Below are positions 30,339-40,323 of a stretch of DNA of 64,000 bases, piece by piece. This DNA is from CAVRXT01 sp963725655 (GTDB lineage: Bacteria > Acidobacteriota > Terriglobia > Acidiferrales > UBA7541): positions 124,001 through 188,000 of the forward strand of contig CAVRYY010000001.1 of NCBI GenBank assembly GCA_963725655.1, given 5' to 3'. Both the position numbers and the translations under genes were made by a program. The notes under the pieces were generated by a model. That model was not told the DNA's origin, did no database searches, and saw only the letters and a list, made by a program, of their open reading frames with translations. Position 1 is the stretch's first letter, and every line of letters starts with the position of its first letter.

Positions 30339-33300
30339 GTGAAAACGTATAGCCGCGCAACATGCCTGGTGATTTGTACGTTGGTTATGTTTCTTAGCGC
30401 CGGAACGCTGCAGGCGCAGATTGACCGTGCCAGTATTTCCGGGACCGTGACTGACCCGTCCGGCGCCGTTGTGCCAGGGGCGACCGTGGTGGTCACCAAT
30501 ACCGGCACCAGCGAGGGCGTAACCCTGACTACCGGTACCGATGGCAGCTACACCGCCAGCCTTCTGCACGTGGGCATTTACTCCGTGGAAGCGACGGCCC
30601 ACGGGTTTGAAAAGACGCTCCAATCGGGTATCCAGCTCGATCTTAACCAGGTGGCCCGGGTGGACCTGCAGTTGAAGGTCGGGGCGGCAGGTGAAGTAAC
30701 ACAGGTGACCGGGGAGGCTCCCCTGGTTGCCACGGAGACATCGTCGCTGGGAACGTTAGAAACGGGGAATAGGATCGTCGATTTGCCGCTGAATGGGCGG
30801 CTTTTCACCCAACTGGCGTGGCTGGGCCCCGGAGCCTCGCAGGGATCGAGTTCGGGTATCGGACTGAGCGGTTCGACTGACGATAATCGTCCCGGCATCC
30901 AATTGGCGGTGAATGGTCTATGGGCATTTGACAACAACTTCCTTCTGGATGGCGTGGATAATAACGGCATTGGAGATGGCACCATCGCCGTCAATCCCTC
31001 TCCCGACGCCATAGGAGAGTTCAGCGTTGAAGAGAACTCCATGAAGGCGGAATTCGGCCGCGGCGGCGCGGCGGTGAATGCGGCCCTCAAGTCGGGAACC
31101 AACCAGGTGCATGGCGGCGCGTTCGAATACATGCGCAACGACGCGCTCGATGCCAAGAATTTCTTCAACACCGGCAACAAGGCGGCGCTGCACCGCAACC
31201 AATTCGGCGGGGATGTGGGTGGGCCGATCATCAAGAACAAAACCTTCATCTTTGGAGATTATCAAGGCTCGCGGCTTCATGAAGGCATTATAGATATCTC
31301 GACAGTGCCGACTATGGCGGAGCGCGGGGGAGATTTCACCGATCGCAGCTTGGACCTTTATGACCCGAATACCACGCAATCCACCGGCAGCCGAGTACTC
31401 TTGAACCCTTCCAACCCGTCGGTGATCCCCGCGAACCGCATCGACACCGTCGGTCAAAACCTGGTGAACCTCTTTCCCCTTCCCAACATCCCCGGCGCCA
31501 CTATCTCCAACAATTTTATCTATACTCCGGTTGCTATTACGGACGGCAACCAGGGTGACGTACGTGTGGACCACAGAATCAGCGAGCACGACCAATTATT
31601 CGGACACTCTTCGGTGGAGGATCATCCTCAGTTTAGTCCGACCCCGCTGCCGGGCGAGGCTGAAGGATGTTGCGGCGGCAACATGAACATGCGCGAGCAA
31701 AACCACGCGATTGGATACACCCACACCTTCGGCAGCAACATGATCAACGACCTTCGGTTTGCTTATATTCGTTATGCGGTGCATTCCACGCCGGTGGACT
31801 TTGGCCAAAACATCTCGGACCAGGTGGGCATCCCTAACGCCAATCGTGGCGATGTGGAGACTTCCGGGCTGGCTGCCATCAATATTTCGGGTTACTCCGG
31901 GCTGGGCAACTCTGGGTGGATACCGGAACTGTCCGCCGACAATACCTTCCAAGTGGCGGACTCACTGACCTGGATTCGCGGCAAGCACACCATCAAGCTG
32001 GGTGCCGATTTCCGGCGGTACCAGCGCAACTTCTTCCAATCACAGGCCGCTTTCGGTCAGTTCTCGTTCTCCGGGCAGTTCACCCAGGACTTGACTGGAA
32101 TAGACACCAACGGTAGCGGAAGCGGCTTGGCGGATCTCTTGCTAGGATTGCCGGTTTACCGCGAGCAGGATGGCCTGGGCCACAAAGATTACACTCGTAT
32201 GTTTGAAATGGGCCAGTACGTTCAGGATGATATCCGAGTGAGCAGCAAGCTGACCGTCAACCTCGGCTTGCGTTACGACGTATTTTCCCCGGTGGGCGGC
32301 CACCAGATGGGGAACTTTAATCTGCTTACCGACGTGGTCGACTTAAATTATGGTCCCGGCGGAAAATCAAACGCAGGCGTGGGCTACGATCATGAGGATT
32401 TTGGACCACGGGTTGGCTTCGCCTGGTCGCCCTTCGACGACCACAAGACCGTAATTAGCGCCGCGTACGGTATTTTCTACGCTCCGGAAGGCAATCAGTT
32501 TAACGATCTGGGTGAAAATCCTCCCAATCTCCTTTATTACACCAACAATATTCCTGGCGACGCCATTCCCACGCCAGCCAATATGATTGATGCCGGATTC
32601 CCGGCGCAGCTCCCGTACAGTAATCCTGCCTCGCCATCCGGCCAGGTAAAAACAACCGGCCCGGTGCGCCGTGCGCCCAAGGTGGAGGAGTGGAACCTAT
32701 CGATCCAGCGTGAACTCGCGCGAACCTGGATTCTGCACGTAGCCTACGTGGGCACCAACGCCACCGGCATCTGGAACAACGAAGACAGCAATTTGGACCA
32801 GCCCAGGCAGCCACTCGATTCCAACTTCAGCGATCCGACCGGCAACATGGGTCGTCCGTACTTCAACGTCTTGCCGAACCTCTCGGTGATCAATCCCATT
32901 GACTATCCGAACTTTACGGTTAACTACAACGCGCTAGAGACCAAACTGGAAAAGCGATTTTCCGGCGGTCTGACGCTGCTCGCCGCTTACACCTACGGTC
33001 ACGACCTCGGGAGTTTCCAAGGAGCCCACACAGGTAACACGCAGATTGCTGACGACCCCAACGCTCAAAGAGGCAACGTCGACCCTGACTTTCGCCACCG
33101 CTTTACGGTCAGCTACACCTACGACATGCCGTTTGGCAAGGGCAAACAATTTGGCGGAAACATGAACTCTGCTGAAAACGCAGTCGTCGGCGGCTGGAAA
33201 GTGGCGGGAATCACTACGATTCGGAGCGGCGAGCATTTCACTCCCTTCCTCGGATACGATCCCACCAACACCGGCACCGCAGCCCTGCCCGAAGTGCTCC

Positions 33301-33695
33301 ACAATCCGTACGATTTTTCCTTCGAGCCCGCGATGCAAGCCGCCTTGGGCTGCACCAACCCGGGCCATCAGTCGCTCTCTTGCTGGTATAACCCGGCGGC
33401 CTTTGGCATACCTCCGATTGCTCCGGGCCAGACCTTTGCACGCGACTTTGGTGATGCAACCGACGGCATGCTGGTGGGGCCACACCAAGTAAACTTTGAT
33501 TTCTCAGCGTTTAAGGATTTCAAAATCACCGAGCGGCATCAGTTGGAATTCCGTGCCGAGCTGTTTAATATCTTCAACCACCCACAATTCTCGTTGCCCA
33601 ACCGCAACCCCAATAACGTGGGTGGCGCAACGATCGGCGGCACCTTGGGTGATAACCAGCGTGAAATCCAGTTTGCGCTGCGCTATTCATTCTAA
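30339..33695 (+). CDS. Oar-like TonB-dependent receptor with N-terminal regulatory-like domain
   Basis: A 1,118-residue outer-membrane receptor expected to import glycan fragments with TonB energy. The start is GTG at 30339 behind GGAGGAACT; an upstream extension is excluded because it overlaps the promoter. Signal peptide ends near LQAQ (about 27). A carboxypeptidase-regulatory-like beta domain (about 28-110, ISGTVTDPSGAVVPGATVVV) precedes the plug (about 120-260, DNNFLLDGVDN) and a beta-barrel with many aromatic strands; the last residues RYSF end in Phe as outer-membrane barrels do. No SusD-like lipoprotein is nearby, as is usual in acidobacteria. It leads a block with an FG-GAP/ASPIC protein, a TPR protein and a GH38, and is probably under IclR control. 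Confidence 0.93.
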   Translation: MKTYSRATCLVICTLVMFLSAGTLQAQIDRASISGTVTDPSGAVVPGATVVVTNTGTSEGVTLTTGTDGSYTASLLHVGIYSVEATAHGFEKTLQSGIQLDLNQVARVDLQLKVGAAGEVTQVTGEAPLVATETSSLGTLETGNRIVDLPLNGRLFTQLAWLGPGASQGSSSGIGLSGSTDDNRPGIQLAVNGLWAFDNNFLLDGVDNNGIGDGTIAVNPSPDAIGEFSVEENSMKAEFGRGGAAVNAALKSGTNQVHGGAFEYMRNDALDAKNFFNTGNKAALHRNQFGGDVGGPIIKNKTFIFGDYQGSRLHEGIIDISTVPTMAERGGDFTDRSLDLYDPNTTQSTGSRVLLNPSNPSVIPANRIDTVGQNLVNLFPLPNIPGATISNNFIYTPVAITDGNQGDVRVDHRISEHDQLFGHSSVEDHPQFSPTPLPGEAEGCCGGNMNMREQNHAIGYTHTFGSNMINDLRFAYIRYAVHSTPVDFGQNISDQVGIPNANRGDVETSGLAAINISGYSGLGNSGWIPELSADNTFQVADSLTWIRGKHTIKLGADFRRYQRNFFQSQAAFGQFSFSGQFTQDLTGIDTNGSGSGLADLLLGLPVYREQDGLGHKDYTRMFEMGQYVQDDIRVSSKLTVNLGLRYDVFSPVGGHQMGNFNLLTDVVDLNYGPGGKSNAGVGYDHEDFGPRVGFAWSPFDDHKTVISAAYGIFYAPEGNQFNDLGENPPNLLYYTNNIPGDAIPTPANMIDAGFPAQLPYSNPASPSGQVKTTGPVRRAPKVEEWNLSIQRELARTWILHVAYVGTNATGIWNNEDSNLDQPRQPLDSNFSDPTGNMGRPYFNVLPNLSVINPIDYPNFTVNYNALETKLEKRFSGGLTLLAAYTYGHDLGSFQGAHTGNTQIADDPNAQRGNVDPDFRHRFTVSYTYDMPFGKGKQFGGNMNSAENAVVGGWKVAGITTIRSGEHFTPFLGYDPTNTGTAALPEVLHNPYDFSFEPAMQAALGCTNPGHQSLSCWYNPAAFGIPPIAPGQTFARDFGDATDGMLVGPHQVNFDFSAFKDFKITERHQLEFRAELFNIFNHPQFSLPNRNPNNVGGATIGGTLGDNQREIQFALRYSF

Positions 33696-33703
33696 GAATC
33701 TCG

Positions 33704-33744
33704 GGGAGCGAGAGCCTGCGCCACGCCGGCTCCCGCTCCCTTTT
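33704..33744 (+). terminator. rho-independent terminator or attenuator after the TonB receptor gene
   Basis: GGGAGCGAGAGCC (33704-33716) pairs with GGCTCCCGCTCCC (33728-33740), a 13-bp stem with one mismatch and an 11-base loop, directly followed by TTTT. It starts nine bases after the receptor's stop codon. It should end most receptor transcripts and let only part of transcription run into the downstream genes. Confidence 0.8.
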
Positions 33745-33856
33745 CCATTTATGCCGTCGGTAGCTCTCCGCGACTTTGCTTCCAGCAAAAACACAGTTGG
33801 TTTAAGATGCCCAAGCCTGCAGAATCCCTCGCAGATGCCCAAGGGTAAGTCGCTCT

Positions 33857-35578
33857 ATGGATAGAAGACAATTCATAGCCAAGACGGCCGTCGCCGCCGG
33901 GCTTCTATATTTGAGGCCCGAAGATATTTGGGGTTCCCAGGCGCCCCCGGGTTCAAGTGTTCCTGCATCGGGAGCGATTCGGTTTGAGGAGATTGCGGAA
34001 AAGAGTGGCCTGCGCTTTGTAACCGCTAACTGTCCCACTCCGAACAAGAACCAGCCCGAGACCATGGTTGGGGGAGTGGCGTTGCTTGATTATGATCGCG
34101 ACGGTTACCTGGACGTGTTTCTGGTCAATGGCGCTGCTATTCCGTTGCTAGAAAAGGATTCCTCGAAGTATTGGAACCGCCTGTTTCATAACAACCACGA
34201 CGGCACGTTCACAGATGTCACTGAGAAGGCCGGCGTTGCTGGGACGGGCTATGGGATGGGCGTAGCGGTGGGCGACTACGATAATGACGGAAGACCGGAT
34301 TTGTTCGTCGCCAACGTAACCGGGAATCAGCTACTTCATAACAACGGAGATGGGACCTTCACCGATGTTACCGCCAAGGCAGGATTGGGCGGAGCCCTGC
34401 TCGACGGCAAGAAGATGTGGTCAGCCAGCGCCGGCTGGTTTGACTACAATAACGACGGCCTGCTGGATCTCTTCGTCGTGAACTACTGCAAATGGGAAGT
34501 CAATAAAGACCCAACGTGTCTGCTCGATGGCCGGGTCCGCGGATACTGCCATCCCAAGTACTACGCGCCATTGCACAACACCCTCTACCGCAACAATGGA
34601 GATGGGACGTTCACTGACGTATCCGAGGCAACCGGGATCGCGGGCAAAATGGGAAAGGGCATGAGCGTTTCCTTCGCCGATTATGACAACGATGGTTTCC
34701 TGGATATTTTCGTTGCTAACGACACCACCCGAAACTTCCTATTCCATAATCTTGGTGGAGAGAAATTTGAAGAGATCGGCGTGGAGATGGGCGTGGCCTA
34801 CAGCGGGTATGGTACGGCGCTGTCCGGGATGGGCTCGGATTTCCGCGATGTAAATAACGATGGTCAACCGGACATTTGGCACACCGCGATTGAACATGAG
34901 ACCTTTCCGCTATACCTAAACCGCGGCGGACACAATTTTTTCGACGTGACGGCCAGCAGCGGCCTGGCTCGCACTACCGGAGGAATGTCCGGATGGGGAA
35001 ATGGGATCTTCGACTTTGACAACGACGGCTGGAAGGACTTGTTTGTCGCCCGTTCGAATGTGGTCGACAACATCAATCTTGTCTATCCGAACCGGCGGTA
35101 CACCGAGCCAAATTCGGTTTTCCGAAACCTCGGGAACGGGAAATTCCAAGATATCAGCGCCACCGCTGGAGCAGACTTCCAGTTGGAGGCTGCTCATCGA
35201 GGCGTAGCTTTCGGAGATCTCGACAACGACGGCCGCATGGACATGGTGGTCTCCGTGTTGGGCGGGCCAGTTAAGTTGTTTCACAACGTCTCGGGTGACG
35301 ACAACCATTGGATCCTGTTGAACTTGGTGGGCACCAAGAGCAATCGCATGGCAATCGGCGCACAGATCCGCCTTACCACCGAGGATGGCAACACCCAGTG
35401 GAACCAGGTAGCCACCGCGGTCGGATACGCATCGTCGAGCGATAGCCGTGTGCACTTTGGACTTGGAGAGAACCGGCGCGTGAAGGAAATCCAAATTCGC
35501 TGGCCGAGCGGGACCCGGCAGGAAATCCGCAACGTTGATGTAGACCGTGTAATGACTATCGAAGAGCCCCACCAGTGA
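33857..35578 (+). CDS. exported FG-GAP/VCBS-repeat protein with C-terminal ASPIC/UnbV domain
   Basis: A 573-residue protein with a Tat-like start (DRRQFIAKTAVAAG). It carries a series of FG-GAP/VCBS repeats with Ca-binding-like loops of the form DYDxDGxxDLFV (for example DYDRDGYLDVFLVN, DYDNDGRPDLFVAN, DYNNDGLLDLFVVN, DLDNDGRMDMVVS), which should fold as a beta-propeller, and an ASPIC/UnbV domain in the last 90 residues (IGAQIRLTTEDG through VKEIQIRWPSGTRQEI). ATG at 33857 has AAGGG further upstream. The biochemical role of this family is not established. Its position between a TonB receptor and a TPR protein is common in acidobacteria and suggests a surface or periplasmic partner in polymer binding. 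Confidence 0.88.
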   Translation: MDRRQFIAKTAVAAGLLYLRPEDIWGSQAPPGSSVPASGAIRFEEIAEKSGLRFVTANCPTPNKNQPETMVGGVALLDYDRDGYLDVFLVNGAAIPLLEKDSSKYWNRLFHNNHDGTFTDVTEKAGVAGTGYGMGVAVGDYDNDGRPDLFVANVTGNQLLHNNGDGTFTDVTAKAGLGGALLDGKKMWSASAGWFDYNNDGLLDLFVVNYCKWEVNKDPTCLLDGRVRGYCHPKYYAPLHNTLYRNNGDGTFTDVSEATGIAGKMGKGMSVSFADYDNDGFLDIFVANDTTRNFLFHNLGGEKFEEIGVEMGVAYSGYGTALSGMGSDFRDVNNDGQPDIWHTAIEHETFPLYLNRGGHNFFDVTASSGLARTTGGMSGWGNGIFDFDNDGWKDLFVARSNVVDNINLVYPNRRYTEPNSVFRNLGNGKFQDISATAGADFQLEAAHRGVAFGDLDNDGRMDMVVSVLGGPVKLFHNVSGDDNHWILLNLVGTKSNRMAIGAQIRLTTEDGNTQWNQVATAVGYASSSDSRVHFGLGENRRVKEIQIRWPSGTRQEIRNVDVDRVMTIEEPHQ

Positions 35579-35639
35579 GATTCTGACCGTGAGAGCTTGC
35601 AGAGCCTGAACCGTATTATGGGAGCCCCGGGGCCGTACG

Positions 35640-37541
35640 ATGATCCGTTCAGTGGCTTTTGCGCATCCTAGCGACCGCATGAACCAGGGAGCGGCCGTGC
35701 GTACGAGAGCCATGTTGCCGATTCTCGCGGCAACCGCGCTTGTGATGCTTGTCGCAGCCACGAACACGGTGCTTCCAGGACTCGCCGGACAGAATTCCAC
35801 CGCCTCGGCAACCGAGCGTGCAACTCAGCTAGTTCGCGCGGGGCGTCCCGAAGAGGCAGTGCAGTTGTTACAAACAACCCTGGTCGCCCGCCCCACAGAT
35901 CTGGACGCCAGATTGGCTCTGGCGGATATCTATTCAAGAACCGGCAACAACCGCGGAGCTGAGGAGGAATTCCGCGAGGCGCTGCGGCTTCATCCGGAGT
36001 CGTCTTCAGCGGAGCTAGCGCTGGGCGCGTTCTATGTAAGCGCGGGATCGTTGGGGGCTGCGGAGCAGGTGCTCGATGCTGCGGTGGTCCGCCATCCTAC
36101 GGCAAGCGGGATTCGTATGCAATTAGCTCTAGCTTTGGCGGGTGAACACAAGTATCAGGATGCCGAGGCCAACCTCCGGCTGGTCCCTGCCCCTGCCGAT
36201 CCAAACGCTCGCGTCCGCTATTTTCGGGTCGCGGCCTCGATTCAAGCGGGCCTAGGCGACTCGCACGCCGCCGCCGAAGCCATAAAGGAAGCGTTGCATG
36301 TGATGCCGGCGGATCCCCAACTGCAGTCGCTTGCTTCGGTAGTGGAAGCACAAGCCGGGGAATGGCAAGCATGTCTCCGGAACATTGCTCCTCTGTTTGC
36401 GAAGCACCCGGCTCCCGACACCGGGCTCCTGCTATTACGAGCGCAGCTGGCTACCCACAAAGATTTCAAAGCCACGCTGCAAAGCCTCCGGGCGCTTAAC
36501 CTTCCTGATGACCAAAAGCTGGAACTCAGCACCCGCACCGCCGAAATACTGGCCTTGGCCGAGAAGCACGAGGACGCCATCGCGCAACTTCAAGAGGCGC
36601 TGAACATTGCAGGCGGGCGCGACGCTACACTACTTTACAACCTCGCCATCGAACAGAACGCCGCTGGGCAATTTGACAATGCGTTCTCTACTCTGGAGTC
36701 CCTGCGAGTCCAAAACGACTCTGCCGAAATAGAGGATTTAGAGGGCGATGTAGCCGAGCAAAGGGGAGACTTTCCATCCGCTGTTCATAGCCACCAGAAC
36801 GCAATCGCCATGGCTCCCGGCGAAGAACGATATCGTTTGTCGCTGGGTGCGGCACTGCTGCAGTATCGCGCCTACCAAGCGGCTGCCTCGGTGTTCCAAC
36901 AGGCCGCCGAGGAATTTCCGAATTCCGCCCGAATTTACGTGGGCCTCGGAACGGCGGACTATTTGCTGGAGAAATATGACGATAGCGTGTCGGCGTTTTT
37001 GCGTGCAGACAAACTCGATGGCGGATCGGGGAGGGCAATCGGTTATCTGGGCGCCACACAGGTAGACAGCGTGGCCGGACCGATTCCAGCGGCAGTCGAT
37101 GCGATTTGCGACCGGGCAGATTCCCACACATCAGAATCGTCCACGGTCACGTGGTGCGGCGCGGTGCTTTTCCGCCAGGCCTTTCTTGCGGGCGACCAAT
37201 CCGCCGCCGGTGAGATAATCCGGCGATTGCGCGGCGCGGTGAAGCTCGCTCCGGACGAGCCGGTGGCGAATTGCACGCTTGGATACGCGCTGGAATGGAC
37301 GCAACAATTGGCGGAAGCGCGTCATTGGCTGGAGGTATGCGTCCACCTACGGCCCGACTCGGCCGAAGATCACTATCGGCTCAGCCGGGTTTACCAAATG
37401 CTGGGACTCAAGCAAGCGGCCGCCGAACAGGCCAAGCTGATCACCCACGCAGCCTCCGAACAAAATCAGCAACAGGCTATCGCCAGGAAATTCGCGCATG
37501 AAATGACGGGCCAGCCCCAAAAGTCAACGGAGCCTAAATGA
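35640..37541 (+). CDS. exported TPR-repeat protein
   Basis: A 633-residue protein with a hydrophobic N-terminal helix (about 22-45, AMLPILAATALVMLVAATNT) that serves as signal or anchor, followed by tetratricopeptide repeats through most of its length (for example AVQLLQTTLVARPTDLDARL and later units of about 34 residues). ATG 35640 is used; ATGs at 35679 and 35712 are alternatives that would shorten only the cytoplasmic tip. Its stop codon overlaps the start of the GH38 gene (ATGA), so the two are translationally coupled. It probably scaffolds protein interactions in the periplasm. Pairing with an FG-GAP/ASPIC protein recurs in this phylum, but the complex is undefined. Confidence 0.85.
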   Translation: MIRSVAFAHPSDRMNQGAAVRTRAMLPILAATALVMLVAATNTVLPGLAGQNSTASATERATQLVRAGRPEEAVQLLQTTLVARPTDLDARLALADIYSRTGNNRGAEEEFREALRLHPESSSAELALGAFYVSAGSLGAAEQVLDAAVVRHPTASGIRMQLALALAGEHKYQDAEANLRLVPAPADPNARVRYFRVAASIQAGLGDSHAAAEAIKEALHVMPADPQLQSLASVVEAQAGEWQACLRNIAPLFAKHPAPDTGLLLLRAQLATHKDFKATLQSLRALNLPDDQKLELSTRTAEILALAEKHEDAIAQLQEALNIAGGRDATLLYNLAIEQNAAGQFDNAFSTLESLRVQNDSAEIEDLEGDVAEQRGDFPSAVHSHQNAIAMAPGEERYRLSLGAALLQYRAYQAAASVFQQAAEEFPNSARIYVGLGTADYLLEKYDDSVSAFLRADKLDGGSGRAIGYLGATQVDSVAGPIPAAVDAICDRADSHTSESSTVTWCGAVLFRQAFLAGDQSAAGEIIRRLRGAVKLAPDEPVANCTLGYALEWTQQLAEARHWLEVCVHLRPDSAEDHYRLSRVYQMLGLKQAAAEQAKLITHAASEQNQQQAIARKFAHEMTGQPQKSTEPK

Positions 37542-40192
37542 GAAAGGGATCACGGATGCGAATGAGGTTCTTGATTGTCCTGGTCTTGTTGGGGGCGCTC
37601 TGGCCGGACGCGTCCAGAGCTCAGCAGCAAAATCCCGGCAGCCCGCAAGTCTATGTGGTGCCCTTCTCACATCTCGACCTCTATTGGGCGTGCACGCAAG
37701 AGGAATGCCTCAGCCGTGGAAACTTCATTATCAGCAAGACGATTCAACTGGCTCTGCGCTATCCGGAGTATCGCTATCTTCTGGAGACGGAAGTCTTCGT
37801 TTCGAATTTCGTCGATAGCCATCGCGGCACCAAGGAACTGGAGGACTTTGAACGCTTGGTCAAGGAAGGTCGCATCGAGATTGCGCCACTCTGGGCGGCG
37901 ATCTATCAGAATCAGACTCCCGGCGAAGCGCTGGTACGCAATATCGTCGCGGGCAAACGATACGCGCGCTCTGTTTTTGGCGTCGATCCAAAGGTCGCGC
38001 ATCTCGCTGATATTCCAGGCTTTACCCGACAATATCCGCAGATTTTGAGTAAGGCGGCTATCCCTTATATGGTGATGACCCGGATGGGTCCGCGCGATTT
38101 ATCTCTTTTCAACTGGAAGGCTCCGGACGGGTCGGCGGTTCTGGTGTGGAACACCACTAACGGATACGGCTGGGGTATCGGACTGGGCCTGCACCTTGAC
38201 CTGGACAAAGATCGCCTGGAATCGATCGCGCACGATATCAAAAACGTGGAAGCTACCACCAGTGGCCCAGTTTACCTCCCTTGGGGCATGGACCTTTTTG
38301 CACCCTCCGATAAGCTGATCGAAAATATTGGCGTCCTAAACCAGAAACTTTCTCCCAACCATTTTCGACTGGCTACTCCCGAAGAGTTTTTTCGCGCGGC
38401 GGTTGCGACACGGGGCATCCCCGATCTGTCGGGCGAGATTCCATCTTCGTGGGCTAATTTGACTACGTCACTGGTCCCCCTTTGGCTTCCGGCAATGTCT
38501 GCGAGCGATACTCTTGTGAGCGCCGAAAAGTTTGCCTCGATCAACTACGCGCTGGGATACGCCCCATATCCGGACAAAGCTCTCGACTCGTTGTGGAAAG
38601 ATGACCTGAAGTCCATGGATCACAATAATGACGGCCAGGGTGGCGAAATTGGAGACGAACGCAAGTTAGGGTTTGCGCAAAACGCCTCGTTGGGCGCCGG
38701 CCAAATCCTGCGCGATTCATTGCGCAACATCGCCGAGCGGGTGCAGAGGCCGTTTCCGAGAAGTACTTCCATCGTTGTATTCAATCCGCTGAGTTGGACT
38801 CGAGACGACGTAGTCGAAGCGCACCTGACGTTGTTCGGCGAATTGGGAATGGATGAAATAGACGACTACAAGAATGGAATGCGTTTGCTGGATGAGCACG
38901 GGACCTCAATACCGTTTCAGGTAGAGCAATACCGCGACGGACCTTCACGATCGTTAAATATGGTCTTCATCGCCCACGGAGTGCCGTCCGTGGGTTATAA
39001 GACCTACTATCTTGTTCCCGCAAAGGACCTCGATAATTCCTCGAATGCATGCGGGGTAAAACTAGATACCGATGACGCGGCAAGACAGGCGAACGATGCT
39101 ATTGGGTCGGACCTGGTCGAAAACGAGTATTACCGCGTCTCTGTTGAACGTGCCACGGGAAGGATTGAAATATTTGACAAGGACCTGAACCAAACGGTCA
39201 GCAAGGGGATCGAGATCGCTGCGGCCGAGGAGCGCGGCGGCGACGATCAGAACATCATCCTGCCGAGTGGCCGAACGATCATCAATGTGATCGACCCTGT
39301 GGAACTCGAGGAAAACGGCCCGAACAAGAGTGTCCTTCGCATCAATGGCCAGGTCGGTGGAGTCCGAATCGTTCAGCGGCTCTCGCTGTACCGCGGGATA
39401 AAGAAGATCGATATAGAGGACACCATTGACTGGAAGCCAGGCCGGTCCATGAATATCGAACAGGTTTTCCCGGTCCTGCAGCGGGATGCAGAAGTTCGTA
39501 ATGGGATTCCGTTCGGCACAGCTGCCGCCACGGACATCATGGCTAAGGCCGGTCCGTCCAACGGGGATGAAGTATCTTCCGACATTTGGAAAGGATGGCG
39601 CCAGATTCAAGACTGGGTATTTGCCGGCACCAAGGAGTGGGGCTTCACGGTGAGTGCCGATCACAATCTGATTGAGATAGGAGACACGGCAATAAGGGCC
39701 GATATGATACGGGGCACTATTTTCAGTCCGGTGACGACCTTTGAGAATGGTCGCGTGATTCCAGACGCGCGGCCCCCGGCGGACAGATATGTTTTCCGGT
39801 ACTCGTTCACTTCTGGCAAAGGCGATTGGTCAGCCGCAAAATCATGGCGCGCCGGGATGGCGTTCAGCACGCCACTGACTCCGGTGAGTTCGATGAACGC
39901 TCTTTCCGAGAAGCCGCTGCCACCAGAAAAATCCTTCTTATCGCTTGGCGCGGATAACCTGGTGGTCACTGCATTGAAAAAAGCCGACGCCGATCCCGCG
40001 GTCGTCTTGCGAGCTTTCGAAATAGAGGGCAACACCGCCGAGACCTCGGTACGATTTCTGGGGCAGGAGCATACCTTTCGACAGGCCAACCTACTCGAGG
40101 AGGACTCTCCGGCTGGAGAGCAGAAAACCCTCCGCATGAGGCCATACGACATTGATACCTTGAAATTATCCGTTCATCCCATCGTACCTTAG
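37538..40192 (+). CDS. secreted divergent GH38-family glycoside hydrolase
   Basis: An 884-residue GH38-like enzyme. Sec signal at about 1-30 (FLIVLVLLGALWPDASRAQ). Zinc motif FSHLDLYW gives H45 and D47. The region around the nucleophile reads HLADIPGFTRQYPQI, which aligns with WNPDSFGYNWQLPQI of the 1,113-residue GH38 so that D158 takes the nucleophile position, but the surrounding F-G pattern is lost. The C-terminal half holds the usual GH38 beta domains (NEYYRVSVERATGRIEIFD). It may act on another alpha-linked sugar rather than mannose. It is coupled to the TPR gene by ATGA and is the last gene of the TonB receptor block. Confidence 0.82.
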   Translation: MRKGSRMRMRFLIVLVLLGALWPDASRAQQQNPGSPQVYVVPFSHLDLYWACTQEECLSRGNFIISKTIQLALRYPEYRYLLETEVFVSNFVDSHRGTKELEDFERLVKEGRIEIAPLWAAIYQNQTPGEALVRNIVAGKRYARSVFGVDPKVAHLADIPGFTRQYPQILSKAAIPYMVMTRMGPRDLSLFNWKAPDGSAVLVWNTTNGYGWGIGLGLHLDLDKDRLESIAHDIKNVEATTSGPVYLPWGMDLFAPSDKLIENIGVLNQKLSPNHFRLATPEEFFRAAVATRGIPDLSGEIPSSWANLTTSLVPLWLPAMSASDTLVSAEKFASINYALGYAPYPDKALDSLWKDDLKSMDHNNDGQGGEIGDERKLGFAQNASLGAGQILRDSLRNIAERVQRPFPRSTSIVVFNPLSWTRDDVVEAHLTLFGELGMDEIDDYKNGMRLLDEHGTSIPFQVEQYRDGPSRSLNMVFIAHGVPSVGYKTYYLVPAKDLDNSSNACGVKLDTDDAARQANDAIGSDLVENEYYRVSVERATGRIEIFDKDLNQTVSKGIEIAAAEERGGDDQNIILPSGRTIINVIDPVELEENGPNKSVLRINGQVGGVRIVQRLSLYRGIKKIDIEDTIDWKPGRSMNIEQVFPVLQRDAEVRNGIPFGTAAATDIMAKAGPSNGDEVSSDIWKGWRQIQDWVFAGTKEWGFTVSADHNLIEIGDTAIRADMIRGTIFSPVTTFENGRVIPDARPPADRYVFRYSFTSGKGDWSAAKSWRAGMAFSTPLTPVSSMNALSEKPLPPEKSFLSLGADNLVVTALKKADADPAVVLRAFEIEGNTAETSVRFLGQEHTFRQANLLEEDSPAGEQKTLRMRPYDIDTLKLSVHPIVP

Positions 40193-40323
40193 GCCACGAC
40201 GTCCGACTTTCCTCCGAGCGCAGCACGGTGGCAGCGTCCTTCCCCAAAAAAGGCGGCGCTCCTACCGTCCGGCGCGGGAAAACCCGCCATTTCCATCGAC
40301 ACCGAACTTCACTAATGCCTCGT

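Noticed and set aside
35610..35622. ACCGTATTATGGG before the TPR gene, 10 of 11 core positions of the regulon palindrome
   Set aside because: A one-mismatch match to an 11-base core is expected about 0.5 times by chance in 64 kb, and no promoter follows before the TPR start.
40241..40310. GCGGGAAAACCCGC after the third GH38 as a terminator
   Set aside because: The stem is only five base pairs and there is no T-tract, too weak to call.
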